Origin: Ixodes scapularis
Lineage: Eukaryota > Arthropoda > Arachnida > Ixodida > Ixodidae
Assembly (NCBI RefSeq): GCF_016920785.2
Contig: NW_024609846.1
Coordinates: 106,072,831 to 106,136,830, forward strand
Length of the DNA stretch: 64,000 bases
Reading direction: 5' to 3'
Position numbers and translations under genes: made by a program. Shown one piece after another: positions 37,001 to 45,005 of the stretch (its first letter is position 1; every line of letters begins with the position of its first letter). Below the pieces are notes generated by a model, which saw only the letters and a list, made by a program, of their open reading frames with translations, was not told the origin of the DNA and did no database searches.

Positions 37001-40000
37001 AGAATCGGGGGAGCGTTAGAATAGTGCAAACACGGTACCTCGGCATAAATGCGTCTAGTTACCTATGGTGGGTTATAAGCGAGCATTGCTGACTGGGAAG
37101 TAGTCATCTTAGCTTGATTGCCACTTGCCACAATAACATCTTTGACAGAGACACATAATTGAAAAATGTCATTTTTTCATTTTTTCGGGATTGCACGCCG
37201 AAAGTAAGCCCATTCCCAATTTTCACCCAATTTTTTTTTCGATTTTAGGTGGGCTATCTTTTGGGATATTACGGTAGCCAATGGCGTGCCGCTATGGCGA
37301 TCGCTTCTGTTTGTTTTATTTTTGCGTTTTTCTGCATTTTGTGAATTTTTTGTGTCAAACTGTTGTGGTATTTGGACTCGGCAGACAAAAACGCGTCAGA
37401 ATCAACCTTTAACTCGCTTTTCTAAAAGCTCTCCAGCTTCCCTTTAGCCACTCTATCCTGTCTCTAGATTAGACCGATTAATAAATATACCGATGGATCG
37501 AGGATTTTAATTTTCAAATACTGTCGTGAATGGTTATATCGAAGTCGATTATAACGACATGGCGGCTATAGTGAAACGATCGCGATTTCCCATTTCCGTT
37601 TGCACTTTTTCAATGTACTATTTGTGTCTGTTTTAAGCGAAGGAAAAAGACCGGCTTCCGCTGTTATTGCGAAGAAAGATGTTCTAATAATTTAAAAAAG
37701 AATCAAATTTGTAAAGTTCATGAAGTCGCAGACCGCCACACTTTGCTGCTGCGGCTGAGCAGCCACCTGGACCGGGCCGCAGGCTTGCCCTACAAAGGCT
37801 GGCAGCGGCACGCTCTGCATCGTTGTCTGCTCCTTGCTCCTTATCTGAAAAGTGGCTCTTCTGCATCATGCGCGGCAAAGCCATTGTGGTGTGCCAATAA
37901 GGGCGTATGGAGCACTATTGACAAGATACTGATAGAGGCATAGAATTGTTATAATGTACGCTAGAGGTTCAAGTAACACTAGTGTCTATGGGACTGCCGG
38001 GACGCAAATTGAAGCAGGCAGCAACCAGTTTACTTTTGCAATGCTGTTGTGCATTCGTATGGGAAACGCGCGTGCATTTTCTCTCTTCGCTGGAAAATAA
38101 CACAAATAACTTGTTATTTGGGTTGTATTGAATAGTATGTACCATTATTAACACTGTAAAAGTGTTACCGTATTTACTCGCAGAATGAACGCACTTTTTT
38201 TCCGAAAAATCGATGCAAAGTTAGGGGGGGCGTTCATTACACGAAGTAAAAGTTTGTGTCCGTATTTACTCGCATAATGAACGCACTTTTTTTCCGAAAA
38301 ATCCTGAAAAATCGAAGTAACTTCTTATCTCTTTGCACGCCGCGCTCGACCCCCTAACCAAACTAAACTGTGCAAAAAAAAACAAAAAATCTTTTCTTTT
38401 TCTCTTAGTTCCTTGTTTTTTTTATTTTTGCCGCCTTTCGCAAGCTGTTTTGTTTGCTTAGGCGTTGCTTAGGCGGAGGCTCTCCGCTTATCTTTCTATC
38501 TCCTTGAGCGCGGCGCGCGACCCCCCCCCCCCCCCCCCGTAACCAAACTGCGCTGTGCAAAAAAAAAAAAAAAAAAGGAGAAAAAAAAAAGCTCCTCTTT
38601 TTCTTCTGTTTTTTCTCAGTTCCATGTTTTTTTTGTTTTTTTTTTTCTTTTTGCCGCCTTTCGCAAGCTGTTTCGTTTGCTTAGAGGGCTTCTCCGCTTC
38701 TCTTTCTTACCTCCTTGCGCGCGGCGGCGCGCGAACCCAAAATCCAGACTGCGCTGTGCAAAAAAAAAAAAAAAAAAAAAAAAAGAAGCTCTTCCGCATG
38801 TTTTTTTTTCTTGCTTCCCTTGGATCTTTGCGATTGTTTTTTAACGCCTTTTGCAAGGCGTTTTGTTCGCCCACGCTGCCTATGCATTCGCTACCTTGCT
38901 GTACCAGGGTAGAAAAGTGCGTTAATTTCGCGCGCGTGGGGGGAGAGGGTCAAAATTTTGGCGTCTGGGTTCAAAGTGCGTTTATTACGCGAGTGAAAAA
39001 AAAAAAAAGTCGAAATTTTGAGAGCCGACTTCGGGGGTGCGTTCATTACGCGAGTGCGTTCATTGTGCAAGTAAATACGGTATTGCTTTAGTTAAAGCAT
39101 TTTTCTTTACGAGTGAACAATATTAAACTTCACTATATTTCAGGCCCAAACCTCTGCTCCATAGCAGGTATGTCAGAATGAGTGACGATCCTAAGCAAAA
39201 TAGCAATTGAAAGGAATGTAGAGTGTGTTCAAGGTCTGCCAGCCTTCTGGTGGTGCCTATATAGTATTGCTAATGTCCTATGTCGGGCAGCTAGCTTTTA
39301 TTGGGTACCTGTTCTCGGGCTTCTCCCTATATTCAAAAATTTTGAGTGTCTTCGCACATATTCACAGTTAGGAAAATGAAGCAGTACGTATTTATTGCAA
39401 ATCGGACTATATTACGTGACCTTCAATTTATTTTAGTCATCCACATCAGGGGTGGCCAAGCTGCGGCTCTTTGCGCGTTGAAGTGCGGCTCGCAGCTCCC
39501 TCCCGTTCCCTCCTCCCCCCCTCCCCCCTCCTGCCTCCCCTGCCTCCCCCACCTCCCCCCGGTCACACGAGCACTTCCCCAAAAAAAGAAATGGAATGCA
39601 TTTTAAAACGAAAGACAGGTTGCGGTTTGGTAGTATTGTGTTACTGTTACCGTACGTACAGCTGGACTGCTTTTGAATCGGATAGATGGAAAGTAGTTTG
39701 AGTTTCGTTTATTGCTCTGGACAAAAGTCCCCCCCCCCCCCCCCCCCCCCCCCCGGCTCTTGGAAGTTTCGTAGTTTTGTTTTTGGCTCTTAAACCGGGT
39801 CAGCCTGGCCACCCCTGGTCTACAAGCAGAAGTTATAGATTCAGTGTTACTGCATAGTTCTTGCCGTCTCTCTCGGTTTTCCACATGTTTTTCATTTTTT
39901 TGGTGCTGAATTTGCTTGTTTTCATTTTGTTTTTCTCCGGTGCATTGTGAAGACATGTGTTTTACATGTGGTTGATAACATTTAGATCGGCTTGTCAGGA

Positions 40001-43000
40001 TTTATTGTTTTGTAATGTTACGTAGAAGCCTCGTGAGAGTGCATTTTTAGTTTACTGTTGCGTTTTACTCAATATATTTTGTAATTACCCTTATGTAATA
40101 AACCTGAATGGGTTTTTGAGGTATTGTGAAGAGATATATAAATAAACAAATACCTCCCATGCTGGAAAGCGCTGACGCCATGTTTGTGCTCACAGTGTCT
40201 GACAGTGCACGTAAATACAGTCGCCGACCGATTATTCGGACTTCGCTGGGACCGAAAAAACGTCCTAATAATAGAGCAGTCCGAAAAATGAGCAGATTGA
40301 AAAACTTGCCTTTATTACTTCCAAGTGGGCTTAAAAAAGCCGTAAATAGTGCCTTGGTTCAGGTTACGCCTGCGTGCCTTGTTTTAGGTTACGCCTCCGT
40401 TTCCGTTCGACAGCTTTCTGTTAGCTTGAGAATCGCTGCCTTCTTTTCTAGCATTATGGTCGAGTGGCAGAAGAACAAATGGGGCCATGACGTCCAAGCC
40501 AGCGTTGTGCGAACGAGATCAGAGGCGCAAATCCACGAGCGCAAAATGGCGACTGGCGACGCGAAGGAACGAAAAACAAAGCAAAATGATAATGATGATG
40601 ATGATGACGTGCAGCTAAATGGGGAAAAAAAGGGCTAGCATAGCGTCACCTAGCGGTAGGACTCAGGAGTGCTCAAGTAGCGCTGCCAAACCAAGCCAAT
40701 CCATTGGCAGCTAACATAGAATTCGAAATGGCCGCTTCTCGATGGTGTTTTCTGCTGATCGCTCGCAACGATTTTTTCCGAATAATCAAACTTTCGGACT
40801 TCAAGCTGTCCGAAACATTGGTCGTGAATATACACTATTTCTCTGGGGTAAGTCACGGTTCTGCCTTTAGGTCCTAAATATAGAACAAGTCCGAATTATC
40901 GGAGTCCGAAAAAACGGTTGTCGACTGTACATGTATGAAGCCGTTTTAGCACAGTTTTTGATGCCATGTATACGAAATAAAAACACCGTAACTGACCAAT
41001 TATTTAGTCTGCGTGAGTGAGAAATGTTAAAATCTACCTAGTACAAATAAATTATTTGTGATATTTGCTCTTATAATCAAGCGCAGGGAGAAAATGCACT
41101 TGCTTTTTACTGTAGAAATGCATTACAAGAAGTCAATTTCCGACTGGTTGCTGTCTGCTTCACATTGTCACAGCACACTAGCACCTGAACCTCTAGCATA
41201 CATTATAATAACTCTATGAATAAAGACGACGTAGAGAGCCTAGATTTAAGAGAGGGAGCAACTCCAACGATGGAGAGCATTTATAATTTAATGGCAGACG
41301 AGAGGCGGACACGTTTGCAGACGTTGAACGCTTTTGACTCCTTGCAGGCTGCAGCTCGTTATGCAAGCGCGGCCCACAAACCTTGTGACCCTATCAAGCA
41401 GTTTCCCCCTCGCTTAAATCTGTGCTCTCCATATAATATTGACGACACACAAGCTTGAGAGCGAACTCGGTGCCGTGCACGCTTCTTTGTTTGCTTCGTG
41501 TTCCGTGTCGGCGTTGCTAGTTGGTGGGGGTCGCTCTCTGCATGAAAGTCTAGCTTCGCTCCAGTACCATTCGGTGACTCATCGCCACTCAACGATGGCA
41601 AGTCCCGGCTCCACTGGTACCATGACGGGGAAAACGAAGGCAATCTCCTTGAAACAAAGGCGTGCTGCCATCCCTGACAAAGTGTGCATAAATGTAAAGA
41701 ATGTCGTCTACTGCCGCATCCTCTGCGGCGGCCATTGCAGCTGCCGACACGGTCCGTATGTAGATCACAGGACCTTCTTTTGATTGGAGCCTCTCGAAGT
41801 TGGAGAAAAGCGGCTCTGATCTTACAGAAAGCGCATGCAGGGAAACCTCAGCTGCTTTCTGCAGGCATGATAAACATCTACCCGTAACAACCCGTGCAAC
41901 CTTTTTTCTTTTTTTTGGCCGTGTTATTTTTATGGAGTTTAGATATAACGAGGAAACGGATAGAGCGAAGTGAAATCAGATTCCCGTTGACTTCAATAAA
42001 ACCAGTCTCGACTGTAGTTTAGAATAACACATGATTTAATATTTGCTGCGAGGTGAACTGTGATATTCATACTTTTCTAAGTGTTGATTGCAGCGGGTTA
42101 GTCCCGTTGAGTATGCTTCTCACCGAGCATCTGTGCTCTGCGGGGAAGCATTATCCGCAAAGTCGGCGAGCTCCGCGGGTATTGCTTCCCCGCAGTGCAC
42201 AAGTGCTCGGTGAGAATCGCACCCAACGGGGCTCACCCGCCGCGATTATACGAGAGTGTATGTAGGGTTCTGTGCTTTCAAATAAATCTGATAAACTAAA
42301 AAAAAAAAAAAAATGTTCACCGGTAAAATTTTTAGCAACTTTGATTTATCCACAAAGCTCTAAATTTGGAAGTCACAATAACAAACTAAAATGCAAAAAA
42401 AAAAAAAAAGGTATTTTTGCTAATAAAGTTTGTCAGAGCACAGGACTAGTGGTTCCGAATAAGGACCAATTCAGTTTTGTTTTTTATTTTTTATCTTGGA
42501 CTATTGACGAAGGGCATTTTCCGTTTACATCATCAAGGTTTGTTCAGTTCAATCAGCCAATGTACTTCTGAACCACGATAGAAGGCAATCTTCCGGTTTC
42601 CAGTTTGAACCATACTATTTGTGCATCTTAGATGGAGGAGGGGTTGTGTTTTTTCACAGTAAAAGTGTGAACCTGTCGATTTTATAGGACGGGGAGGGCA
42701 GGCTGAAGGTTTTATGCATGTTTGGCTATTTCAAAGTACCGACATCTGTTAAAGTAAATCATTCTTTGAAGATTTGTCGTGGGACAGTTAGTTTGTCAAT
42801 CGCAAGGACACCAATGCCAAGTGCAGCTACAGGAATATTTTTCGATACTGGTTATTTCCTTTATTAATTTAGTGTATGTTCTTGTCCAAACATTTTTAAC
42901 TTCTGTTTTGAAAAAAGATAAGAACGGAATGAAATTAACCACAGAATTTTCGAGAATCGGGGAGCTCACAAAACTCCGATAGACCCCAAACCTCCAGTGG

Positions 43001-43909
43001 CGAAAAATAAGCTGCATTAAACACCCTTTGAATTTCACAAACAATAAACTCTAAAAACATGGAATTTTAAGTATATGCTACCCAGCAATACCTTGGCACC
43101 CAGCATTCACCATTCGTGCTTGTTTCTTTTTTTTCCTTTGAAATAGAAGAAAGAATATTTGCATATAGTCGAATCTCGTTAATTCAAACTCTCTTAATTT
43201 AAACTTGCGGATAATTCAAAGTAACATGCAGGTCCCATCCTATGCATCTCTGTGGGAGGGAGCTCCTGGTAATTCAAACTTTGCGTTATTCAAACAAATT
43301 TTTGGTCCCGCTTGAGTATGAATTAACGAGATTCGACTGTATAGTGAGCAGATTTATAAGCACCTTCGATTTGGATAGCTGCAAAAAATCTATCATTTAT
43401 GCATTTCAGTTTATATAGTTATATAAAAATTAACCGAGCTTAGAAGTGGACAAGTGGAAAAATGAGAACGACCTTCACGAGTTCAGCCAAATATTTGTTT
43501 ACGCACGGTCCAAAGTATTGAAAGGCTTTGAGGAGCTGATCGATATTCGATTCGAAACATTACACCAAAACCTCTTTTCGCTTCGAATTCAAAGTCGATC
43601 CACAATTCGCACGTGACTAAAAACTTTTCATCGCTGCAAGAACCCGACACCTTGCATAGACCTTTGAATGCGTTTGAGTCGGTCGTCCGTCCGTTAGCAC
43701 CGGCGGCGGTCTAACCCCGCCTCGTTTCGTCGCAGGGCTGGGACCTGCGCATTGAGCACACACACTGCTTCAGCGACCACAAGCAGGGGGGCCACTACCA
43801 CTACGACACAACGCCGGACGAAGTGGAGTACCTGGGCTACTTCAACGTGGCCGAGTGGCTGTACCGCATCGACGCCCCCGTTTCCACCCACAAGATTGGC
43901 CGTGACTGA
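13029..43909 (+). CDS. C11orf54/PTD012 homologue (DUF1907 zinc-dependent ester hydrolase), complete, nine exons
   Basis: The human relative binds zinc and hydrolyses acetate esters in vitro; its physiological substrate is not settled. Nine exons (13029-13089, 15543-15641, 17595-17668, 17746-17847, 23351-23416, 24371-24463, 30913-31062, 34010-34123, 43736-43909) join without a break to 310 residues, against 315 in human. Landmarks are PSLEEVA, VDVVDCPDL (res ~45), GICGQPRLTDIGGVPYLVP, GAGAGPYHT, FLISEGKQGK, KKRTGLENFV, EPVGMGGAF and the C-terminal zinc site EHTH...GGHYHYDTTP. His261, His263 and His275 correspond to the human zinc ligands, so the site is intact. The start is chosen as the only ATG before PSLEE. 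Intron 4 starts with GC, not GT. Introns reach 9.6 kb and are packed with transposons. Confidence 0.95.
13947..14126. mobile_element. MITE family A, second copy
   Basis: Starts TACCAAAAATCCC, then the family core CACCCACTCAAA and TTGGAGATAATC, and ends GGCGGATGC...TTATGGTA. It is the reverse orientation of the copy at 3211-3393. No coding. In intron 1. Confidence 0.65.
14127..15542. other. Intron 1 remainder, nothing identified
   Basis: A GC-rich tract with short frames (14283-14796) and AT-rich sequence. A CTAGTGAGGGT motif near 14354 resembles the repeat flanking the piggyBac element (51641-51686, 54489-54530). No family is recognised. Confidence 0.4.
15543..15641 (+). CDS. C11orf54 homologue exon 2
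   Basis: Completes Ala21 and reads LSDGLRSNFEHVQVDVVDCP then DLRQKPFMLASE. Acceptor ATTCAG ends at 15542; donor GTAATT starts at 15642. It matches human GLKDNFADVQVSVVDCPDL. A compound microsatellite starts 74 bp after the donor. Confidence 0.93.
15715..15870. repeat. Compound microsatellite (C)n(CCA)n(A)n...(G)n(GA)n
   Basis: A C tract, about 16 CCA triplets and an A tract, followed after ~25 bp by a long G tract and a purine-rich AGGG/GGAGA tract. The six-frame poly-His, poly-Thr, poly-Pro, Trp and Val proteins across it are artefacts of the triplet repeat. It lies just inside intron 2. Confidence 0.9.
15960..16440 (+). pseudogene. Penelope-like element remnant with GIY-YIG-type segment
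   Basis: The + strand reads LCKSVNTKGLTPPRCTKKHA and, after a frame change, CSAEYIGQMARCIKNWL. This is the pattern VN...CTKKH...YIGQTGRC.N.RL found at the C-terminal GIY-YIG endonuclease end of Penelope-like retroelements. Frameshifts and stops (for example after KNWL) show decay. Only the tail is visible; I see no reverse transcriptase next to it. In intron 2. Confidence 0.55.
16441..17594. other. Intron 2 remainder
   Basis: Two short C tracts (16456-16468, 16496-16512) and two single palindromic CTAAATTTAGCG / CCGCTAAGTTTAG motifs near 17228 and 17285 that match the array at 21261-21612. Nothing else is identified. Confidence 0.45.
17595..17668 (+). CDS. C11orf54 homologue exon 3
   Basis: Reads GICGQPRLTDIGGVPYLVP then IAQTDK. 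Acceptor TTCCAG ends at 17594; donor GTGCGT starts at 17669. The next intron is only 77 bp. Confidence 0.93.
17746..17847 (+). CDS. C11orf54 homologue exon 4, ends in a GC donor
   Basis: Reads IYDLEKVMKQTDVPDGFAI then GAGAGPYHTVGINCE. Acceptor TTTTTCAG ends at 17745. The reading frame and homology require the exon to end at GAG (17847), so the intron begins GCATGT. The nearest GT alternatives break the frame. Confidence 0.9.
18252..18648. mobile_element. Putative MITE with GTGTCCCC ends
   Basis: Left GTGTCCCCTAGAAAAATTTTG and right complement GTGTCCCCCCAAAAATGTAT are inverted copies. Interior motifs (GCGCTAGTGGTCC, GCCAAAGTTTCAG, ATGAGCATT) recur at about 49835-50560. The target duplication could not be read. 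Confidence 0.5.
18713..19403. mobile_element. Possible GGGGACAC-ended element
   Basis: GGGGACACTGG at 18713 and the complement of GGGGGACACGGG at 19395-19403 face each other across AT-rich noncoding DNA. The similarity extends only about 12 bp, so this is tentative. Confidence 0.3.
19464..19511. repeat. Perfect 20-bp-arm hairpin
   Basis: The arm TATTTTGCACCGATTGCCAC (19464-19483) is followed by an 8-base loop and its exact complement (19492-19511). It lies in intron 4 on the transcribed strand. No flanking element is recognised. Confidence 0.85.
19512..21233. other. Intron 4 segment, nothing identified
   Basis: AT-rich DNA with a T tract (20478-20495). No gene, clear repeat or conserved frame was seen. 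Confidence 0.4.
21261..21612. repeat. Array of six tandem palindromes (CGCTAAATTTAGCG core)
   Basis: Six ~32-bp palindromes of the form CAGTTTCCCCGCTAAATTT / mirror complement are centred near 21276, 21333, 21412, 21468, 21542 and 21596. They are separated by linkers that mostly contain GTGTTGAGGTCATGTGA. Each has arms of 13-16 bp with a few mismatches. In intron 4. Confidence 0.85.
21719..22030. mobile_element. One-ended pogo-like MITE fragment
   Basis: Begins ACCGTATTTTCTGGACTATA, a terminus type shared by many animal pogo/Tigger-like MITEs. The interior repeats TATAAGTCTC/ATAAATCGCACC motifs. No matching right end is found, so it is truncated. Confidence 0.45.
22031..23350. other. Intron 4 segment, nothing identified
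   Basis: AT-rich with homopolymers. Short open frames have no family resemblance and no flanking splice signals consistent with the gene. Confidence 0.4.
23351..23416 (+). CDS. C11orf54 homologue exon 5
   Basis: Twenty-two codons, MMLNMKCGQNPENKSHYAKI then GE. Acceptor TGTTTAG ends at 23350; donor GTAAGG starts at 23417. It corresponds to human EFMPVIQTESEHKPPVNGSYFAHV. Confidence 0.82.
24371..24463 (+). CDS. C11orf54 homologue exon 6
   Basis: Reads DGSCVLGNLSGPCCEFCLMG then NFLISEGKQGK. Acceptor TTTGTGCAG ends at 24370; donor GTACTG starts at 24464. An acceptor further upstream at 24328 would put a stop in frame, so this start is preferred and also fits the human GGCLLEKY alignment. Confidence 0.9.
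25251..26521 (-). mobile_element. Pogo-like element, 1,271 bp, internally deleted
   Basis: The ends are inverted copies of TACCGTATTTACACRAWTG, with TA at each border. On the minus strand, 25550-25822 encodes 90 residues including LEVRLATYAAKVRNRSLPVT, which resembles the CENP-B-type helix-turn-helix of pogo/Tigger transposases. It passes directly into an acidic tail (SSDDNGTDIISEDKS) with no DDE domain between, as expected of an internally deleted copy. Two further hairpins sit at 25881-26006. In intron 6. Confidence 0.65.
25881..26006. repeat. Two linked hairpins sharing a TGCAGCTGTT loop region
   Basis: Hairpin 1 (25881-25919): arms GAACTTGCATCCAACAG and exact complement. Hairpin 2 (25958-26006): arms TTCACCCAGAAGCAAC and exact complement. 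Three direct copies of TTCACCCARAAGCAA lie between and within them, and both loops contain GTGCAGCTGTT. Confidence 0.85.
27105..27184. mobile_element. MITE family A, truncated third copy
   Basis: The minus strand reads TACTGTAACATGACGAGC then ATCCACTCAAG, TTTGGAGACAAC and ATGGGCATTC, following the family right end at 3310-3393. The other end is missing. Confidence 0.5.
27853..28033. mobile_element. 181-bp MITE, TACAG termini
   Basis: Left TACAGTAAAACCTTGTTTAA; right complement TACAGAAAACCCTCGTTATA. The interior has several GTTATA/TTTGTTATA repeats. TA borders suggest a TA-targeting family (Tc1/mariner/pogo). In intron 6. Confidence 0.65.
28146..28428 (-). repeat. tRNA-derived SINE (Ruka-like), copy 2
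   Basis: Minus-strand copy of the 1399-1690 element. B box complement at 28337-28347, A-box region with one or two changes at 28410-28420. The same body follows, with the conserved segment from CATCCAGATCGAAACGGGC. It is inserted ~110 bp after the 181-bp MITE. Confidence 0.8.
28660..30825. mobile_element. Foldback element interrupted by a hAT element
   Basis: Left arm 28660-28903 and right arm 30501-30825 are inverted copies. They share GTAAAATTTGTTAATTAACT with TTTTTAATT, AGCTACACTT.TG.GGTTTG, GGGGCTAAT.GTAA.GATC, GCGTAGTAGTG and GTACCACTTGTG-like blocks. The middle is occupied by the 28912-30492 hAT insertion. No coding capacity. Confidence 0.7.
28912..30492. mobile_element. hAT-like non-autonomous element, 1,581 bp
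   Basis: Ends TAGAGCCCTGCATGGATA and complement TAGAGCCCTGCATATCCGC. Flanked by AATATAAG (28904-28911) and AATATAAT (30493-30500), a 7-of-8 target duplication. It contains ATCCGCATCCG-type repeats and a ~85-bp inverted repeat (30262-30475). No transposase was seen. Confidence 0.75.
30913..31062 (+). CDS. C11orf54 homologue exon 7
   Basis: Fifty codons beginning VIKVSAKKRTGLENFVTAM and including EPVGMGGAFLLAQGKAK. Acceptor GCTCGCAG ends at 30912; donor GTGAGC starts at 31063. Confidence 0.95.
31064..31591. other. Intron 7 start, nothing identified
   Basis: No gene or repeat boundary is recognised before the foldback element. Confidence 0.35.
31942..33572. mobile_element. hAT-like non-autonomous element, 1,631 bp, exact 8-bp TSD
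   Basis: Flanked by perfect ATTACAAC copies (31934-31941 and 33573-33580). Ends TGGAGATGCCACAAAC and complement TAAGGACGCCACGAAC share GAYGCCACRAAC. The interior has many TTCGAA/TTTTCGAACT repeats, including three 41-bp tandem units at 33429-33551. No transposase frame. Confidence 0.85.
33429..33551. repeat. Three tandem 41-bp units
   Basis: Units start at 33429, 33470 and 33511, each AGGAGGTTCGAAATTTTCTA then AACTTTTCGAACTCCAACTT. The last two are identical. A fourth begins at 33552 and runs into the hAT terminus. Confidence 0.9.
34010..34123 (+). CDS. C11orf54 homologue exon 8
   Basis: Thirty-eight codons with NQWLKFFEMSAPLVCLSTFV, matching human NKWLHFYEMKAPLVCLPVFV. Acceptor TTTTCAG ends at 34009; donor GTGAGT starts at 34124. 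Confidence 0.95.
34583..37276. mobile_element. 2.7-kb TACCGTAA-ended element with internal tandem duplication
   Basis: Left TACCGTAAAATTCCGAGAGA then TGCCCCACC; right complement TACCGTAATATCCCAAAAGA then TAGCCCACC. Inside, about 600 bp is tandemly duplicated (about 34975-35560 and 35575-36150), recognised by CAACAAACCATT, TTTTTCGCGTTGG, GATTC.ACGTCCTC and GACGACAAAAAGCAG. Unit 1 has a 74-codon frame (35111-35335, MSDYLSGFSKTIEAKLCVNN...); unit 2 has the same start but is broken. Other frames inside (including a 213-codon one on the minus strand) show no known domain. Intron 8. Confidence 0.55.
35111..35335 (+). CDS. Small unknown frame in the duplicated unit
   Basis: Seventy-four codons starting MSDYLSGFSKTIEA. 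The paralogous copy at 35701-35799 starts MSYHLNRLSEIIKA and stops early after GDSFA. Conservation of the start and frame across the duplication hints at past coding. No domain is recognised. It may equally be transposon filler. Confidence 0.25.
   Translation: MSDYLSGFSKTIEAKLCVNNVTRGDSFHVDAAEWALEPDSHDEILLAIFSRDVARTTKAWTVAEMVDIGTENRK
37277..38165. other. Intron 8 segment, nothing identified
   Basis: Short frames on both strands near 37684-37943 have no family resemblance. No clear repeat ends. Confidence 0.35.
38166..39082. mobile_element. TACCGTATTTAC-ended MITE, 917 bp, with triplicated interior
   Basis: Left TACCGTATTTACTCGCAGAA then TGAACGCAC; right complement TACCGTATTTACTTGCACAA then TGAACGCAC. 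The left end is repeated again at about 38258-38305. The interior holds three ~190-bp units, each with CTGTGCAAAAAAA, TTTGCCGCCTTTCGCAAGC and a CGCGGCGCGCG block. The TIR is related to that of the 25251-26521 element. Intron 8. Confidence 0.75.
39447..39817. mobile_element. hAT-type MITE, 371 bp
   Basis: Ends CAGGGGTGGCCAAGCTGCGG and complement CAGGGGTGGCCAGGCTGACC. The interior is C-rich with a ~33-bp C tract (39730-39754 region). Flanking octamers ATCCACAT and GTCTACAA match at only 5 of 8, so the duplication is decayed. Intron 8. Confidence 0.75.
40216..40929. mobile_element. MITE, 714 bp, TACAGTCG termini
   Basis: Left TACAGTCGCCGACCGATTAT then TCGGACTTC; right complement TACAGTCGACAACCGTTTTT then TCGGACTCC. 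The 170-codon + frame overlapping it has no recognisable domain and crosses the left end, so it is not called as a gene. Confidence 0.7.
41000..42090. other. Intron 8 segment with a repeat-like frame
   Basis: A frame at 41216-41458 contains GATPTMESIYNLMAD, similar to GATQSLESVCNLMAA on the minus strand near 54440-54509. This points to a dispersed repeat rather than a host exon. A TCTCGACTGTA end near 42006 may be a truncated TACAGTCG MITE. Confidence 0.35.
42092..42243. mobile_element. Short foldback element, 152 bp
   Basis: Arms of ~58 bp: left GCGGGTTAGTCCCGTTGAG, TCTCACCGAGCA, CTGCGGGGAAGCA; right TGCTTCCCCGCAG, TGCTCGGTGAGA, CAACGGGGCTCACCCGC. No frame. Intron 8. Confidence 0.75.
42260..43165. 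other. Intron 8 segment, nothing identified
   Basis: AT-rich, with A tracts near 42299-42313 and 42394-42409. No gene or clear repeat boundary was seen. Confidence 0.4.
43166..43341. mobile_element. 176-bp MITE with near-perfect TIRs
   Basis: Left TATAGTCGAATCTCGTTAAT then TCAAACTC; right complement TACAGTCGAATCTCGTTAAT then TCATACTC. That is 26 of 28 matches, the best-preserved TIR pair here, so probably a recent insertion. It lies ~400 bp before exon 9. Confidence 0.8.
43736..43909 (+). CDS. C11orf54 homologue exon 9 with zinc site and stop
   Basis: Fifty-seven codons plus TGA. GWDLRIEHTHCFSDHK then QGGHYHYDTTPDEVEYLGYF carries the three zinc-binding histidines. It ends HKIGRD like the human HSIGRD. 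Acceptor CGTCGCAG ends at 43735. The exon is much richer in G+C than the flanking intron. Confidence 0.96.
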   Translation, partial: GWDLRIEHTHCFSDHKQGGHYHYDTTPDEVEYLGYFNVAEWLYRIDAPVSTHKIGRD

Positions 43910-44215
43910 GGTGGACGGGGCGCAGGGGCAGCTAACATGACGATTGCCTCGCGCACTGCCTCTTTTGCGTTAGGCTTGCCCAAACTTTGGTCTTCCTCAC
44001 GGGCGGCATTCCCGCAGTTTCGAGAGCCACGTTCGATGCGTGGGCGGGTTGGGACTGCCAATGTACCGGCTGAAAAGGTGTTTTGGGCACTGCGCCGCTA
44101 GGGTCAATCTTGCCTCGACGACTGCACTACGATGGTCAATCCACTCGTCATATGGCACTCGCTTTTTATGGAGTGCGTCGTACGGAGTAATTTGTGCGCA
44201 TACTAGAAGCAGCTG

Positions 44216-45005
44216 TACAGTCGAGCCCGGTTATATCATGTTCGGGTATTTCAAATTATTGTTTATATCAAACGGTCCGAACATCTCCTTGAAAATAGCA
44301 TGATTTACTATAGGAGACGTGTCTTTTTGTATCCAACTGCCATGCCGGGGACACTCGATGTAGTGAACGAAGCCCGGCCGCCCGTTGCTTTTCCCGCAAT
44401 CCGATTGCTCCGGTGGCGAGCAGATTGCTTGCGTTGCGTGGCTGGGAGACTGCCTAGCCAGCATACAGGTGGTAAGAGGAAACGCAGCAAAAGAGCAGTT
44501 GTAGAAAAAAAGAAACAATGAACCATAAAAAAAAAAAAAAAAATGGAGGATAACAGAAACGAGGGGAAGGGCACGCGCGTGCGTAGCGAGAGCGGGGAGT
44601 GCTTGCTGTCGGAACAGTAGCCTGAGCCCTTTCCCCAAACACTGCTGATGCTGTGCGACTCCCTAGCCCCAAAGTAAAATGAGCAAAAAAAAAATTGATT
44701 TGGTAAGCCGAGTGTGTTGACAACAACGGTTGTGCAATCACACTTTGAACCCATTATCTTTGTTTATTTTTTTTATTTTGCTGTTATGCTTGTTTGCGGT
44801 CTCTGCCAACTATGCTGTACTGTGTTTAGTCGCTCTTGGATGCTCTATTTGGCAGGCTTCCGTTTGTCGCTACCTTCGGTATTAGCAGAGCCGCCAGGAA
44901 ATTTCAACTCAAGCTTAATGTAACATTCTTTTGTATATCAAATTATTGATATATCAAACTATATTACGATCCCCTTTAAATTCAATATATCTGGGTTCGA
45001 CTGTA
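44216..45005. mobile_element. MITE, 790 bp, TACAGTCGA termini
   Basis: Left TACAGTCGAGCCCGGTTATA; right complement TACAGTCGAACCCAGATATA. It lies downstream of the C11orf54 homologue stop. The overlapping 148-codon minus-strand frame is Phe/Ser-rich noise. Confidence 0.7.

Noticed and set aside
40126..40638. 170-codon + frame
   Set aside because: It crosses the left terminus of a MITE and ends in a simple Asp/Asn run from a GAT repeat; no domain.
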